DNA of 64,000 bases. It comes from Ligula intestinalis (taxonomy: Eukaryota; Platyhelminthes; Cestoda; Diphyllobothriidea; Diphyllobothriidae). The position numbers and the translations under genes are program-made. Of the stretch, positions 1 through 12,700 are shown piece by piece (the stretch's first letter is position 1; every line of letters starts with the position of its first letter). The notes beneath the pieces were generated by a model. That model did not search any database. It had not been told where the DNA came from and worked only from the letters and a program-made list of their open reading frames with translations. The stretch covers positions 4,018,588 to 4,082,587 of the forward strand of contig JAYGXS010000003.1 of NCBI GenBank assembly GCA_036362985.1. The letters are read 5' to 3'.

Positions 1-27
1 AGAATGAGAATTGTCGAAAAAGACACG

Positions 28-160
28 GGAGACTAGAGTGGCAATTTATTGCTTGTTAGCCATCATCGGCCGGCCATACCCGACCCGGTTTTAAACCGGC
101 AACACCACGAGCTCATGGCTCAATGGCTAGAGCGGGTTCGAGCTTCGGATGTTATATCTC
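28..160 (+). repeat. tRNA-like SINE family 1, fragment
   Basis: A box-A-like stretch (TGGCTCAATGGCTAGAGC, 117-134) is followed by a box-B-like GGTTCGAGC. It is preceded by the companion module ending TTAGCCATCATC that also flags the other copies of this family in the window. Confidence 0.55.
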
Positions 161-1119
161 CTCTAGGGTTGAATTTTGCTGGCTTACGACGGCCAATAAG
201 CCAGAAATTTCCATTATTTTTCAGCAATGTTCATCCGCAGTAGAGTCCGTTTGCATGTTGCCTGCTTGTTTTCCGAATATTTCTGGCACGCAATCCTATC
301 ATCTTACTTCGTCTATTCATTCATTCATTCGTTTGTCAGAGCTTGATCTTATCCGCCCACGCACCCCCAACTCGCTTTTACCACCCCCAGGCTACTGAAC
401 GCTGCATCGAGATTTGAATCAATCGACTACAATTATTGACGCTGTGTCGACGACGGGGTATAAGCATCAATCAGTTTAATTTGTCGACTTTCTAGACCGA
501 TTTCATGGTGCTAAGTCATGCATCCAACGTAACGGGGACCATTACTGCGCCGATGGCGCAGCGCTGGGTGCCCTTTGTGAGTCGGGGTCATTATTAACTT
601 TAGATTGTGCACCTAACTCAAGACAAGAGGACGTTTTCTTTGTAAGTCTACCCTTCCGACACATTTTCTAGGTTTTTAAGAGCAGACCCATTTCTGCTGC
701 AGTTATCGGTTTCTCTCTAAAAAGCTTCTTTCATATACTATTTGCCGCTATGTTGTGGGATCCCCTGGAAGAAGATAACTTGCCTACATTTAAACCACGT
801 GCTTTCTTAATGGATTGAATTGAGAGTTGACTCAGACCTGTCTACCTTTGAGGATACACGCCTACAGTAGAGGGATCATCCCATGGGCTGGCTGGCTAGT
901 AGCCCTTGTTAGATCCGGAGCCCTGCCGGGTGGGCCTCAATGCCGGCGGCGAGGAGGAGGAAGAGTCGGAGCAGCATGGTCGGGAGGGGCTGCTCCGTTA
1001 TCAAAAACGCAGGTTGAGAGGAGAGGGGATTGATCCACCGTAGGGAGGTTTGGTGTAGCAGACCTTGGCCGCCGTGGGTAAGCCTACTGGAGCCGAGGTG
1101 GCGCACAGACATTGCTTCA

Positions 1120-1560
1120 CTTTAGGCATGTGGTATTGCCGGCAAACACAGGGTGACTGGAAGGCTTATTTCTGGCTTATTAGTTGTCGTCAGGCAGCCA
1201 TACCTAATCCCATGTGCTGCTCCGTCCAAGGCTCGAACCCGCGACCTATTGATCAAAAGTCTATATGCAATCCTTGAGCCACGGACCCCTTGTCTTGCTG
1301 GTTTAGATTGCGAGATATTGAAACTCGGTTATTTACGTTCACCGATCGCTAACAAAACTCAGTCGTCCCGTTCTGTCATAGGGCTCATTTTCGAGCAGCC
1401 ACGCAGCGGCTAGTAGTCTAGGTAGATAGCATTGCAGGCAGAGACAAAGGACACTAGAATGGCCAATTCTGGCTCATTAGCCATCATCAGCCAACCATTC
1501 CCAACCCCAAGTGGTGCCTCAGGCTGCATCTGTCCGTTAACGAAGCTTCAGTCTTCTTGT
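1120..1560 (-). repeat. tRNA-like SINE family 1, two adjoining fragments
   Basis: At 1209-1290 the minus strand carries the box-B/box-A pair seen at 4030 and 41095. The companion module (GGCTCATTAGCCATCATCAG) recurs at about 1471-1490. This indicates two decayed copies lying close together. Confidence 0.5.
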
Positions 1561-3034
1561 TGCACACCCGAGTGGCGAATGGTTAAACTCCATTTAGTGA
1601 TAGTTATTTTTGAAGCAAGCATGCATCCTCATCTGGTGATTATGCTGTTCTGGATCAGCGGCGGCAGTACTGGCAGAGTACTGGTGGTTGTGTTCTGCCC
1701 ACTGAATGCCCTATGCAACGGTGCACAGAATCCGATGACAGCTCTTTGCATTATCGCCGCGGGCTGAACCCCCATTCGGAGGAAAAACTAAGGGCTGCAG
1801 AGAAACCAACTTGAATCAAACTCTTGATTCCGCATGCTTCTCCCCCGCAAATCGCTACGTCTTTCACTCAGTAAGCATGCAAATTGGCCCTGTCGGAGGA
1901 AATTACGAACTGTGCACTGCACTGCACTGCAGGCTATACGAACCGTCACCGGCAGCACGTGCATAATTTCATTGCGTGCGAACGCGAGCATTAGCTCAGT
2001 GCAGCGATGCGGCTGTCGCCTGCTGGGATGCGCTTGCTAGACCATGAATTGGCACCGTTAAGGTACGTACAATGGAAAGTGCTTTCACCTCACACCCCCC
2101 AAAAGCAATGATCGACAGGGTGTCTCGTTTAGATCAAATCTTCTGGTTTAAAGCCCTCCCCTGCTTGGAGAACCGGCGTCACCAAGGGTAGCGCTGGGGT
2201 TTCGCTTAGCGAGGCTGTTGTTCAAAGTCAGGGTTCTTGTGGGGCTCTACTCCCCTATCTTGAATACGACTGGTATCCAGACAGAAAAAGAGAGGAAGGG
2301 GTCGCATATAGTCGGCTTCAGACATGTTTAGCTTCTGACAGGGTAGTATTTACACGGTGAGTCCTCGGCTGCATTACAGTGGCAGGGCGCTGCGAGAATA
2401 GTAACGGGCTTGTTAATTAGGCTGCTTGATCATAGTAAAAAAGTGCTTCCTATGCAGTACTCCAGTAAATAGCACATTTAAAAATCCAGTCGACTGCATC
2501 TTTACAGTCTTCCCCTGAGACAGCCTTAGCGGCTGGTTCCTGCGGCACCATCTTCCGACGACAGGACGCCACTAGGTCCGTATTTCGGTTGCGCATTTTT
2601 CCATTGACGCAAACACGTACTCTAGCAGTTGGTAGTTGACCGTTGATTCCGACTGTGTTCACAGTATATTCGAAATTGTTATGGCGCAGGGACGGTGTCT
2701 CGTGCAAGAATTACATTTAAGTGATTGTAGACTTGCTTTGCATCTATCGCACTCGTCCTCTTCCTTCACCCGCCCGAGCCTGGTGTCATGATCAAGTTGA
2801 GAAGATCAGAAGCCCCATTGTACTTTAAATCTTCTAAGAAAATCTCCTATAGGTAACTAAATGAAAGGTTGTGTTTCGTGTCAACAGTTTTTTTTTCACT
2901 CAAATGTTTAAATAGGTTACGGAACCCAATCGTCCTGTTCTGCCTTTGGAGCTGCCTCTCGGGCCCCGCCAGCATGGACTGTTGTACTTCTAATCAACCC
3001 TTTGGGGCTCCTAGCCCGGATATCGCACCACCTG

Positions 3035-3112
3035 CTATGGCTAGCTGACGAGAGCTAGTAGGCCAGAAATTGTCATCAGAGTCTCCCTCGTCTCTGTTGG
3101 CAATTAATTGGT
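3035..3112 (+). repeat. SINE family 1 companion module
   Basis: The motif 'ctagtaggccagaaat' followed by a T/C-rich stretch and 'tgttggcaatt' matches the part that follows the tRNA-like head in the fuller copies at 4030, 23640 and 41095. Confidence 0.4.
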
Positions 3113-3581
3113 TTTCAAGCTCGTATATTTGAGTACTAAGATAGATGCTCCAAAAAACACGCTCCAAGAACACTGTTAGTGTCGGGAAAATAAACGATAA
3201 AAACTGCAGTAACACGTTTGAACCTCGAGGGCTGTGGTTTTGGAACTTACCTTTAAAGAATTTGTTTCTCTTAAACCACTTACAGGTGTTTTATTCTACG
3301 TCAGCAGTAAGGCGTTAAAAAATCCGCATGCTGTTTCGGTAGGCATCTATTTGAGCTATAAAACCTATGATGATAAGCCGGTACTTTAGTAGTTTTTTCT
3401 TAGATGTCACTCTCTATAAATCTCAGTAATGTATCGTGTTTTAGCATTCGTTTAGAAATGCAAGCACTGCTAAAGTAAAAATATTCTGTGAGTTTCAGTT
3501 TCTGCCTGCCACTAACACGCACTTATGCATTCTGCCAGTCCTTTTTTCTCGCATTCTACATACAAACATGATCCCTTGTAG

Positions 3582-3780
3582 TCACCAGAATTACGGTCGG
3601 CTGGAAGGTCTGGTCGCGGAACAGATTGATCACCTGCACTACCTCGATGATATCTTCTCGTTGGGCATACCCGACCTGACGGACGTGCTCTTCCTCATCC
3701 TGTTGCAGCGTCTTCTCTTACCGCTGTATGTCTACTCCCTCACTAAACGCCACCCGCCCGTGACAGTCTCGGACGCTCCG
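3582..3780 (+). CDS. CLEC16A: CLEC16A first exon in window
   Basis: The translation has LVAEQIDHLHYLDDI near its start and RLLLPLYVYSL near its end. These are the CLEC16A hallmarks (human LVAEHLDHLHYLNDIL and RLFLPLYVYSL). The donor is GT at 3781 and the exon ends in phase 0. The acceptor is either the AG at 3580-3581, which follows a short pyrimidine run, or the AG at 3587-3588; the choice changes two residues. This exon carries the best-conserved block of the protein visible here. Confidence 0.9.
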
Positions 3781-6700
3781 GTTAGTTGTATACACACGCT
3801 ACGTACTCCTTCCTCTCTCATTATCTTCTGTGCCTCCCTTGTGCATTGTTTGGCATCGCGTTCTCTCGCATCCTTCTCCTTCCTACTTATGCGGTAATGA
3901 CATCTGCTCAGCCGCTGTGCGGCTACTGGCGGGCTTCGAGAATGAGCCCCAACGCAGAGCGGAACGAGTGAGTTCTGCTAGTGATCGGTGAACGTTAATC
4001 AACCGATGTCAATACCTCCCCGTCTGAACTGGCAAGGCAAGGAGCCCGTGGCTCAATGATTGAAGCGTTGCACTTCTGATCAAAAGTTTGTGAGTTCGAG
4101 CTCCGGATGGGACACCACTTGGCGTTGGATATGACTGGCTGATAACGACCCTTACATCAGAATCTGCTATTTCGGTCTTACTTGTCGTTGTCGGCAGTGC
4201 TATCTTTATCGACATCTGCCTGGTGCAGGGGGTTGGGTGATTACACTACCCTTTGGTTTTGCCTGTCAAGAGGGCATCAAGAGGAAACACGCAGGATGTT
4301 AGATTTGACTGGTTGCATTAAAATTCCATTAGGCAGAACAACTCCTCTGCATACGCATTGTTACACTCATCCGCAACAGGATGCCTAAAGTACCATGCGG
4401 TCACTCTTAAATGGGGGCATCAGTTGTCACCGGCCGTGGTTTGCACTACGGATGCACATTGAATTGCTTTTGTTAGGCGTTCTCACGAGTGCAAGACAAT
4501 TTATTTCATACTATACAGCCAGTAGAAGCAGACGAAGCTGGAGATCGGTGTACTGTATATTGTATATTTTGAGAGTGACAGGCGTTAACTCTTGATGACT
4601 TTATTCATGTACATTCGAGGTAAAAAAATATGCAATAATATAGACACAGCATGAAATATAGTCATATGTAAGGTTTACAAGATAACTTTTACAGCAACTT
4701 TGTAGTGGGGTAACCCATATAAATTGGAATCATGAAGTAAAGGTCATAGCTGGCGAAAGATAGTCCTGCATTGAGAGTTGATGGTTATCAACAAGAAAGT
4801 AATTCACCTGCCTTGTGAGGGAGTTGCACGGCAATGCCACCCGCTGGCTGAAGGAAAGCTTACCTGCATCCAGGCGTATACATTCACGTTTGACCTTGTA
4901 CGTATGGCCGCGCAGTTGAGTCGTGTTTGTAACCTCAAATAAATCCTTGGATTTCAGCGAACAGGAATGTCCGTGGATAATACCTAATGTCTATTGTAGA
5001 TCGCACCCTACTTGCCTATAGGAAAGGGGAAACGAATTAAGCTTAATCAGTCTCTCAGGATAAGACAGCGTCCTAAGACCGTCCACCAGCTTTGTTCCCC
5101 GTCGTTGCATCTGCTTGATGAGATCTCTGTCTCTCTTCACCCACGACATCCCCGTTAGCATTTCTTATTCTGTGGTCCAGTAAAAATACTGAACATCCAC
5201 GCAAACAGTTTGGGCGGACTGTGTGCTAGAAAACTAAAAAGTTTTAAGTGATTGCTTGGTCTGATCTTTCTTGTTTTAATCAATATTTGGTTAGGCCGAT
5301 CAGTAAGTGAAAGCCGAAAGCTTACGGTGTTAATGCGGGTAGGGACACATGTATAGGCGTATATTGCAGTGGCAGTAGGCAGGCTGAAAGGCAAGCTGTG
5401 CGTAGGTCAAGAACCCATTAGAATGGAACTACTGAATGCGTGTTTGTGCGAGAAAAGATGGGTTCATTGAAGGGGCAAGCGCATGACAGCAAACAGGAAA
5501 GCATCAACGGAAGCCATGGCAATGCTGTCGCCCGCCTCGAAATTGCTCTTCTGTTTCTTTACGCGCGAGGTAGCCTGCTAGAAGCGGCAGTGCAGAATGC
5601 TGATATGCCGATGTACGGCAGGAAATATGTTGGAAGCTTCCGCGCATAGTACGGGTAGTCTTCGCAGCTCCTGTGGAGCAGGTTGTATTGGTCACACGAG
5701 CCGGCGCCTATCCAAAAAAAATAAAGGAACACCTCCCAGCACGGCTAAGGAAATGCGAAGTCAGGAGCATAAACAGCTCTATTCTGGCACATTTGGTTGT
5801 CTCCGGATATCAGGTGGACTCAATTGAAGCTTTCCGACTGATCTACAAGGTCTCACCAAATTATCTAGCGTCCCAGGGTCAGCGTCTGTTAGCAAAAACA
5901 GAAGCGACCGTTATCAGGTTGATGAAATGGGCCTTGTGCAAACTGCACATCTGGCGTGGCCCATAGTCACTTAGCGACATGCACTAATCTGCGCTCTGAT
6001 TGGCTCCTGCTTGTAAGAAAAGACGAAGATTATCGATCGCTTGTTTAAATTCAACCATCCCCTATAAATGTATTGGCCTGAGGAAAATTTATCGGATGTG
6101 TACATTGGCCAAATACATTTCTGAAATTCTCGGTCATTTTAAACTGCAGCTGTATTATAATACAGTGGAGTCCGGTTAATGTGGACACGGTTAATGTGGA
6201 CAACTGCTTAATGTGGACAGTTGGCCAGGAACGGAATTTCTCCATAGTAAAATCCTCCGGTTTGGGGTCAGTTCGCTTAATGTGGACAACCGGTTAATAT
6301 GGACAGTTGGCCTGGAACGGAGGTGTCCACATTAACCGGACTCCACTGTACCAGCTAAAAACGCATAAGAAACATCGGTGGCTGAAGGGAGCATTCGGAA
6401 GAAACGTTATTTGGTTATTGCTAGGCCAATGGGGGGCAAAAACTGACAGTGTAGTCACGAGGGCAACGGCATAGGCATTAGTGGTACGTTCAGGCAAACC
6501 CTTGCACTGGCAACAGACAGGAGCAAAAAGGCAGGCCGTGCGTAGGTAAAGCGCGCACTGGGATATTTCTGAATATGTGTGCGCGAAAAAAAAGAGGGGA
6601 TCACAGGAAAACTAAAGGCATGACAACAAACAGAAACGCATTAACTGCAACTATGGCAAAGTTGTCACCCACTCTGCACAGTGCCCTCGTTTCCTACCGT

Positions 6701-9700
6701 TGCGTACAGCGATGAAAACGGATATGCGAGATTGCGCGCATGTGGGGCCTGTCTGCTTTCGGACCCTGTTAGGCCGACGCTGACTTCTTTTCATCTGTGC
6801 AGGGAAGGCGGGGATACTTCCAGGTGTTCGAAAGCTGGTTTGGACACAGTTCTAGTTACTCCTTTCGTACTTCTTGTCCTGCAGGAAGTGGTTCCAACTA
6901 ATTACCTTCTTTCGTATGCATTTAAAAGTCTTCAGCCTCATATTTCTGACTGCACAGGGGGCAGACAATCTTCGAATGTGTGATAATCGCAACTGTGGTT
7001 TTGTGTATGATGTGACGAAAATGGCATTCAGTCGGAAGTGGACGCACACCGATCTTCTAGCTTCTCGCAGCAAACAAGCTACATACGGAGTGACAGAAGT
7101 CATGAACAGACAACCAACCACCAGGTTGAAAATTCGGTTTCTGGCTTATGCCGATGTACGGTGGGACATTAGTCGGAAGCTTCCGCGCATAGTACGGGAA
7201 GACTTTGCAGCCATTACTGCAGAGTGAAGAGGATGAGCAACCTCATCAACAAGATGATCGGCAAATTGTTTAGCCATTTCCAATAGAGGAGAATATCCGA
7301 GTTCCAGGAAGCAATTTCGAAGAAGAAGAAAAAGAAGAAGAAGAAGAAGAAAGAGAAGAAGAAGCGATTACTGGAACAAGCGTTTTATTGTCCTGACGTT
7401 TCGGATTCCGTCGGGAATCCTTAGTCATAGGTAATCGTGAACAAGTCTGAGTCATGCGCAGATAAGTGTTAAACATGCACAGATTGCACGGTATCTACAG
7501 GTCGTAGCGGTCATCTGCGTACGTACTATAATTATCCACTCCTGCAGCCAACACTTTGATCTTAATTGGTGCGGTGCTAGCTTGACACTTCGCGTTCGAC
7601 TCACTAATTGCCACAATTTTCTCGTCCGTATCAGATTCGGGCTTAATAATTGCGCGACAATTATGCACGCTGTTGTCAGAGTTGTTGTTGCTGGGCCCGG
7701 ACCTTCTCACGTGACTGATTCTCTTGCTCAGGCAATGTCTCAGTACGCCGTATGTGAACGCCAAATCGTTGCGTTTGTTGATGGACTGGAGGCCTGAGAA
7801 CCATGACTCGAGCAGCTCGCGGCTCACGTGGTTTTCCCCTCTTGCGAGGATTTCGGCCTCATCAAACTTGAAAATGCGGCCGGGTCCCGTTGAGTGAGCT
7901 GCAACCTGGGAGTTGGCGTCTTTCTTTACCACCGCCACTGAATGCTTGGCCATTGGCGTCCTCAAGAGGGGACAACCGCGTGAGCCGCGGATAAGGTTCT
8001 TCGTCTCCTCCGTTGCTTCTGTCTAATTGATGACCTATTCCACAGCTGCAATTATGTGAGCAGGTTTAGCATCAGCCGTGTTGAATGAGGCTCCGTGCTG
8101 TAGAACCTGTATTTGCTCCTTCGTCAGTTCTTTCGACGACAGGTTGTTTACCAGTACGTCGTTTCTGAATGCCGTTGGATTGTGCAGTTTGTGGAATTTG
8201 TTCTCTAGTGCCGCTTCATGAATTGCTTGTTTGTCACGGGCTCGTTCAAGCACTCTGCCGAAGCAATTTTGTGCTGTCCTCACCCATGAGTTCATAGCAT
8301 ATGGTCTTCTCACATTCAATTATCTGGCGATATTTGCGTAGCCTCACGTGGGAACCCTGAATGAACTAACGGACCATTCTCTTGCCAGTTTGAAACATTA
8401 CGCGTCTCGCCGCCTCCGTGTTCAGTGCCGGCTTGTATCTCACACTCTTCAGCAATACGTTATTGTCAAGATATCTGTGCAGAAACCGGGTCTGCGAATA
8501 GGTTGAGGCTTAACGAAGGGTAAATGTTTCCCATCGTCGGGCCGATCTAAGCGCATCGCGTCTAAATAAATTGCCAATACAAGCCAACATGCATGTCCCA
8601 GGAAGCAATTGAGAAGAAGAAGAAGAAGAAGAAAAAGAAAGAAAGAAGAAGAAGTAGAAGAATCGATCGCTGGCACAACATGTTTATTCGCCTGACGTTT
8701 GGACATCCGTCGCGGATTGATCTTCAGAGACATGAGTAGCAGAGACAGGTAAAGCATGCACTGAAGTTTGCAGTATTTATAGGACACAGTCATTACTGCA
8801 AGCATAAAACGACGATTAAAGTTAATTGCCTTCTTGCGTGCGGATTGCTTGTTGGACGGCACGCGGGCTCTGACCTGTTGAACTCTCATCAGGGGGCGGT
8901 GGGTTCGTGCGTGATGATTGCTCGGCCGTCTGGCTCTCCGTTGTTGGCGTACGATGAGGCGGTGGCCAGCCCGTTTTTCAAGTGACGACTTGCTGTGGGC
9001 AAATTGAATCTCAGCATTGAATATGGATTGGGCAAAGCGTTGCACTTGTTTATGGATTGAAGGCCCGTGAACCATGACTCGAGCAGCTCGTGGCTTACGC
9101 GGTTGTCCCCTCTTGCGAACGCGAATGGCCAAGCATGCAGTAGCGGTGAGAAGGAAAGACGCCAACTCCCAGGTTGCAGCTCACTCAACGGGACCCGGCC
9201 ACATTCTAAAGTTCGTGGGAAGGACTGGGTGCAACAACAACTCTGACGACAACGTGCATAATTATCGCGCAATTATCAAACCCGCATCTGACGCGGACAA
9301 GAGCGCTGTGGCAATTAATGAGCAATCACCGAACCAATTAAGACCTCCAGTGGTGGCTACAGGAACGGACAGTTATAGTACGCATGCGGGTGACTGCCGT
9401 GAACTATAAATACCGTGCCATCTGTGCATGTATCACCCGTATCTGCGCCTGTCTCAGACCTGTTTACGATTACCTATGACTAAGGATTCCCTACGGAATC
9501 CGAAGCGTCAGGACAATAAAACTCTTGTTCCAGTGATTGTTTAGCCATTATAAAGTGTCGCTGTGTTATAATAACAGCTAAAAACGCATAAGAAACAGCG
9601 GTGGCTAAAGGGAGCATTCGGAAGATACGTTATTTGGTCATTGCTAGGCCAATGGGAGCCAAAAACTGACAGTGTAGTCACGTGGACAGGGGGTAAATGC

Positions 9701-12700
9701 ATTAGTAGTCAGTTCAGGCACACCATTGCACTGGCAGTAGACAGGAGGAAAAAAGCAAGCCGCGTGTAGTTCAAGAGCCCACTGGCGCGAAACTTCTGAA
9801 TGTGTGTGTTTCTGCGTGCGAAAAAAAGGGGGAATCATTGAAAAAGCAATTGTATGACAATAAGCAGAAAAACAGCAACGGAAACCATGGCAAAGTTGTT
9901 GTCCATTCTGCACAGTGCCATTCCTTTCTGCCGTTGCGTACAGCGATGAAAATGGATATCAGAAACTGCACGCATTTGACGTCTATATGCTTTTGCAGGC
10001 CGTTAGGCTGGCGGTGACTCCATGGCAACTGCGGAGGGCGGGCATTAATAATACAAGCTCCTTACGGGGTGACAGAAGTCATGAACAAGCAACCAACTAC
10101 CAGGTGGAAGTTGGCAAAGTTGCTGACAGCTGGGATGACTTAAAATGCGATTTCTGGCTTATTCCGATGTACGGCAGGACATAGGTCGAAAGCTTCGGTG
10201 CATAGTACAGGAAGACTTTGCAGCCATTAGTTCCGAGTGAAGAGGATGAGCAATCTCGTCAGGAATGCTATCAGCAAATTGCTTGACTCTTGTAAAGTGT
10301 CGCTGTGTTATAATACCAGCTAAGAACGCGTAAGAAGCACTGGCAACTGAAGAGAGCAATCGGAGGATGCCTTATTTGGTTAGAATGATAGGCCTATCGA
10401 AGTAGTGTTAAGGCTAAGCCGGTGGAACCCTAAGTACTGCGATCTTCCAGGCCCGGTTCCTTAGAAGTGAGAGAGAAGTCATAGAAGCCAAGGTAGAAGG
10501 CGATTCTATTCTGTACAGAATAAGTAGGAGAAGGGATAACAGAAGGGTTGACCCGGCCTGGCGTTGAGTTCGACCATCAGGACCGTGAGAGAGCACTGCA
10601 GTGTCGCGTCCGTCCCGAGCCGAGGCGGAAGGCCGAGTGAATGGGCTTAGTGTGAAGTTTGTTCCTGCCAGCGCTGACAACAAATCCGGTGCATATCAAT
10701 AATCAGCGGTACGCAAAATCGATAAATTTATTAACTGATTTGATGAGGCGAGTCCAGTGTGATCCAGTAATCAGCGATGCGCAAAATCGATTAACTGACA
10801 CGTTGACAGAGCAGGCAGATGAGTGCTCATGGCAGCGCTGGTGGGGCAGGCTCCAACAGGCCAATGGGAGCCGAAAGCGTACAGTGTGGTCACGTGGGCA
10901 GGGGTTAGTGCATTAGTAGTCAGTTCACAGAAATGGCAAGTGTATGACTGTAAACAAAAAAGGTCATCAACGGAAACCGTGGAAAAGTTGTTGTTGTTGC
11001 CCACTCCCCACAGTGTCCTATTGTTTCAAACGTGAGGTAGTGTGTTTGGGAATGAAAGTACAGATGTGCACGGTAGGACATATATCGGAATCTTCGGCAC
11101 ATAGTGCGGGAAGACTCTGCAGGCATTAGTTCAGAGTGAGGAGGATAAGCAACCTCATCAACAAGGTGATCGGCAAATTGTTTAGCCGTTGTAAAGGGTC
11201 GCTATGTTATAATACGACCTAAAAACGTATAAGAATCACCGGCGGCTGAAGAGAGCATTCGGAGGATACATTATTTCCTTAGAGTGCTAGGCCACTGCGA
11301 GCCGAAATCGTACAGTGCGGTCACGTGGGCAGGGGGTAAATGCATTAGTATTCAAGACTGGCAAACATATGTTTTCAGCAAATCATCGTCAGGCCAGAAC
11401 ATTTGCAGGGTAATTAAAACTATACAGATGCAGAGCATTAGTATTCATTTCAGGCGCACCATTGCACTGGCAGTAGACAGGAGGAGTAAATCAAACTGCG
11501 CCTAGGTAAAGAGCGCACTGGGGTGAAACTTTGGGATGTGTGTGCACAAGAAAGAGAAGGAATCATAGAAAGAGTTAATGCATGCCAGCGGACAAAAAGC
11601 AGCAACGGAAACCAGCGCAAAGTTGTCGCCCGTTCATGACAATGCCCTTCCTTTGTACCGTTGCCTTTAGCGATGAAAACGGATATACGAGATTGCACGC
11701 ATGTGGCGGTGACGTCATGACAGCTGTAGGGGGTGGGCATTCATGCTATGTGAAAACGGAGTTGGACACGTTTATAGGTACTAATCTCGTAATCCATTTG
11801 ACTCTACAGTACAGTGCGCACTAGAATTCGTGCAACATGCCGACATCTGCAAAAAATTGATACTCTTTCGCCAATTCACATTGAGTAAGGTTGTAATACT
11901 GACTATCGTGTAGTCTATTCGGAAGTCATTTTAATCATGATAAGTTGCGGACTTTTTAGCAAGCTTCATTCCCACCGCTATAAAAAGTAACTGCTTAAAC
12001 AGTATGCTTCTTTCAATGATTTTGACTGCCTTTATAAATTCAATGCATTTTATGCAAAACATGCACGAAAAAATTATTTCTTTTACTTGTTTGATAGCAA
12101 ATTATGCCTTCTTTAAGTATCTTTCGGTTTTAAAAAGTTCCTAATTATGAACTTTTTACTATTGTGAGGTGTTCATTCATGATAAATCGTATCCGTCAAT
12201 TTATTAATGCTGTCTATGCTGTATAAAGCGTGATCCCCATCTATTACAACATTTTATGAGAACTGTGTGACTTCTTCCTTAAAATGTAGGCGAAAATGTA
12301 CTTTTCCTTAAACGGGATGCACACAGTGCGCAGTTCGTAAACCCCGAATTCGAGTGTAGCAGTCAGTAGGCTTAAAAATTATTCGGTAATTTAGAAACCT
12401 TTAAACCGAAAGACACCCTTTCTTTCAATATAAAATGTGAATTAAGCGTAATTTTCTACCAAACACGTATAAGAAATAATTTTTCGTGCTTGTTTTTCAT
12501 AAAATATATTTGAATTTATTAAGGCAGTCAAAATTAATGACAACAACGCATGCTATTTAAGTACTTACTTTTTATAGTACATACGTTTTGTTAGTGGTCA
12601 GAATAAAGCTCGTTAAAAAGCCCGCATCCTATCATGACTGAAATAACTTCAGAATAGACTACACGATAATCAGTATCTCAACCTTAGTCAATGCCGATTA

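Larger units (their letters stand above)
1..3581. other. Presumed CLEC16A intron upstream of first visible exon
   Basis: No exon could be supported here on either strand. I looked for the CLEC16A segment that should precede the first visible exon (end of the FPL domain) and did not find it, so the upstream exons probably lie outside the window. The stretch holds several short pieces of a tRNA-like SINE family (listed separately). Bases 2040-3000 and 3110-3560 show nothing I recognise. Confidence 0.5.
7279..9535. mobile_element. Compound Penelope-like element, both 3' ends outward, 14-bp target duplication
   Basis: A direct duplication attgtttagccatt lies at 7265-7278 and 9536-9549; other repeat C copies have this site once. 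From the left, the insert holds: a minus-strand PLE 3' end with a (GAA)n tract and hammerhead-like fold; its C-terminal coding part; a deletion of the reverse transcriptase; its N-terminal coding part (to about 8600); a second PLE family's 3' end on minus (8580-9110); and a plus-strand 3' end of the first family ending at 9535. It is dead: the RT is missing and the frames are broken. Confidence 0.8.

Noticed and set aside
885..1110. Resemblance to the 3' tip of the Jockey-like element ('gctagtagcccttgtt', 'gccgg')
   Set aside because: The match is short and not followed by the coding part; it could be an old copy but is not supportable.
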